Below, piece by piece: positions 63,316 to 64,000 of a stretch of 64,000 bases of DNA. The stretch comes from CAYWBU01 sp942491525. Lineage in GTDB: Bacteria; Desulfobacterota; Desulfomonilia; UBA1062. Below the pieces are notes generated by a model that was not told the origin of the DNA, searched no databases, and worked only from the letters and a program-made list of their open reading frames with translations. Each line of letters begins with the position of its first letter. Positions within the stretch are counted from its first letter, which is position 1. Where the stretch lies: assembly GCA_942491525.1 (NCBI GenBank), contig CALOBW010000030.1, positions 448,292-512,291 on the forward strand. The letters run 5' to 3'. The position numbers and the translations under genes were made by a program.

Positions 63316-63918
63316 ATGAATATCGATGCCTTCGCGGCCAAAGCCAAAAACTGGGATGAAAATCCGCGCGCCGTTGAGATGGCCACGCGCTTTGTGGCAG
63401 AGCTCACCAGACATGCCTCGCCGGCCCGCCTGCTGGAATTCGGCTGCGGCACCGGCCTGGTCGGTCTGCAGCTTGTTGACGAACTGCAAGAGCTGCACAT
63501 GCTCGACAACTCGCCGGCCATGCTCGAGCGGCTCAGGCAGAAGGCGCACGGCCTTGACAAGATCACCATCTGGCAGGGAGAGATTGAGGAGTTTGAGCTG
63601 CCAAAGGTAGATACGATCTGCTCGCTGATGGCCCTGCACCATGTGGCCGACATTGAGCGGCTGCTGCATTTGTTCAATGACCTGCTGCCGTCAGGCGGAA
63701 AGATTATAATCGGCGACATCCTCAAGGAGGACGGCTCGTTCCACGGCTCAACCCCGGTGCCCCACAACGGTTTTGACGGGCAGCAGCTGCGCCACATCTT
63801 CAGCAGCGCCGGCTTCCGGGTCGAGCAGTTCTACAGCCACCAGACGATCAGCAAGATCGGCGCCGACGGCATCGAGCGCAGCTACCCCCTGTTCATCCTG
63901 GTGGCCGCAAAATCATAG
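63316..63918 (+). CDS. Class I SAM-dependent methyltransferase
   Basis: This 200-residue enzyme has the Rossmann-like AdoMet site: RLLEFGCGTGLVGLQLVDEL (motif I, about 36-55), ELHMLDNSPAMLERLRQK (motif II, acidic residue binding ribose) and ICSLMALHHVADIERLLHLF with GGKIIIGDI (motifs IV and V). It resembles UbiE/YcgJ-like methyltransferases acting on small molecules. SD AAAGG. The substrate is unknown. Confidence 0.9.
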   Translation: MNIDAFAAKAKNWDENPRAVEMATRFVAELTRHASPARLLEFGCGTGLVGLQLVDELQELHMLDNSPAMLERLRQKAHGLDKITIWQGEIEEFELPKVDTICSLMALHHVADIERLLHLFNDLLPSGGKIIIGDILKEDGSFHGSTPVPHNGFDGQQLRHIFSSAGFRVEQFYSHQTISKIGADGIERSYPLFILVAAKS

Positions 63919-64000
63919 GCCCGCCGGCTCAGCTGCGCCATCTCGCCGGCGGTCAGATCAAACAGCTCGCGCGTGGCGGCCAGCAGCGCATCAACCGCAC
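63882..64000 (-). CDS. Probable C-terminal end of an unidentified protein (partial)
   Basis: The minus strand is open from the right edge to a stop at 63882-63884, reading AVDALLAATRELFDLTAGEM and then AQLSRRAYDFAATRMNRG. The helical, Ala/Leu-rich tail resembles the last helix of glycosyltransferases, but too little is present to identify it. It overlaps the 3' end of the convergent methyltransferase gene by 37 nt. The frame could also be chance in GC-rich DNA. Confidence 0.35.
   Translation of the reverse strand, partial: AVDALLAATRELFDLTAGEMAQLSRRAYDFAATRMNRG

Overview
The window is 64 kb of fairly GC-rich, densely coded bacterial chromosome. The organism looks Gram-negative: there are many lipoprotein signals, periplasmic solute-binding and Cache sensor domains, RapA, and a PsiE-like protein. 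A glycyl-radical-enzyme-like protein and several sensor families I associate with Desulfobacterota (deltaproteobacteria) and neighbouring Proteobacteria make that a reasonable guess, but no rRNA or ribosomal marker is present and I cannot name the taxon. I saw no tRNA, rRNA, CRISPR array, prophage or intact insertion sequence.

Layout. (1) 1-483: 5' part of a secreted protein running off the left edge. (2) 993-6144, minus strand: a six-gene set encoding a C39-like cysteine peptidase, a RimK-like ATP-grasp ligase with its own N-terminal domain, a GCS2-type carboxylate-amine ligase, an N-formylglutamate amidohydrolase, a SET-domain protein and a GNAT acetyltransferase. A YitT membrane protein and a retropepsin-RimK fusion are encoded just beyond it on the plus strand. 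Three amino-acid ligases therefore lie within 6 kb, which suggests peptide synthesis or protein tagging. (3) 8815-11565: RapA. (4) 11627-25701: five large sensor histidine kinases head to tail, with near-identical kinase cores but different input domains and no response regulator. (5) 25.7-33.4 kb: lipoprotein, CoA-transferase/GNAT fusion, aminotransferase, small membrane protein, ATC-hydrolase-like protein, repeat-rich lipoprotein, and a transglutaminase-like gene lying between two copies of an antiporter leader. (6) 33.5-38.2 kb: a glycyl-radical-enzyme homologue that lacks the glycyl-radical domain and carries an N-terminal SCP2-like domain, its TetR regulator, and a divergent histidine kinase. 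(7) 38-49 kb: lipoprotein, CDF transporter, an acyl-CoA ligase/enoyl-CoA hydratase pair with a TetR gene, an amidohydrolase, a solute-binding protein, a GntR regulator, a PAS/Cys protein and a membrane protein. (8) 49-57.3 kb: an ion-transport run (PsiE-like, CaCA antiporter, DUF21, SLC12-like transporter, CorA) interrupted by an AT-richer GH13 gene. (9) 57.3-64 kb: acyl-CoA synthetase, His-rich protein, AT-rich GDSL hydrolase, PAP2 phosphatase, Ogt, MBL hydrolase, (alpha/alpha)-barrel-like lipoprotein, methyltransferase and a partial gene.

Features that stand out: a recurring promoter layout that predicts leaderless mRNAs (-10-like hexamer ending about 6-9 nt before the ATG, no Shine-Dalgarno) at about eight genes; two genes whose Shine-Dalgarno directly follows the second arm of a perfect 12-13 bp inverted repeat; the glycyl-radical homologue without its radical domain; the five-kinase array with a Cys-containing, lengthened dimerisation hairpin; and the 686-bp-spaced leader duplication around the transglutaminase gene. 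All calls come from reading the sequence; no database search was run.
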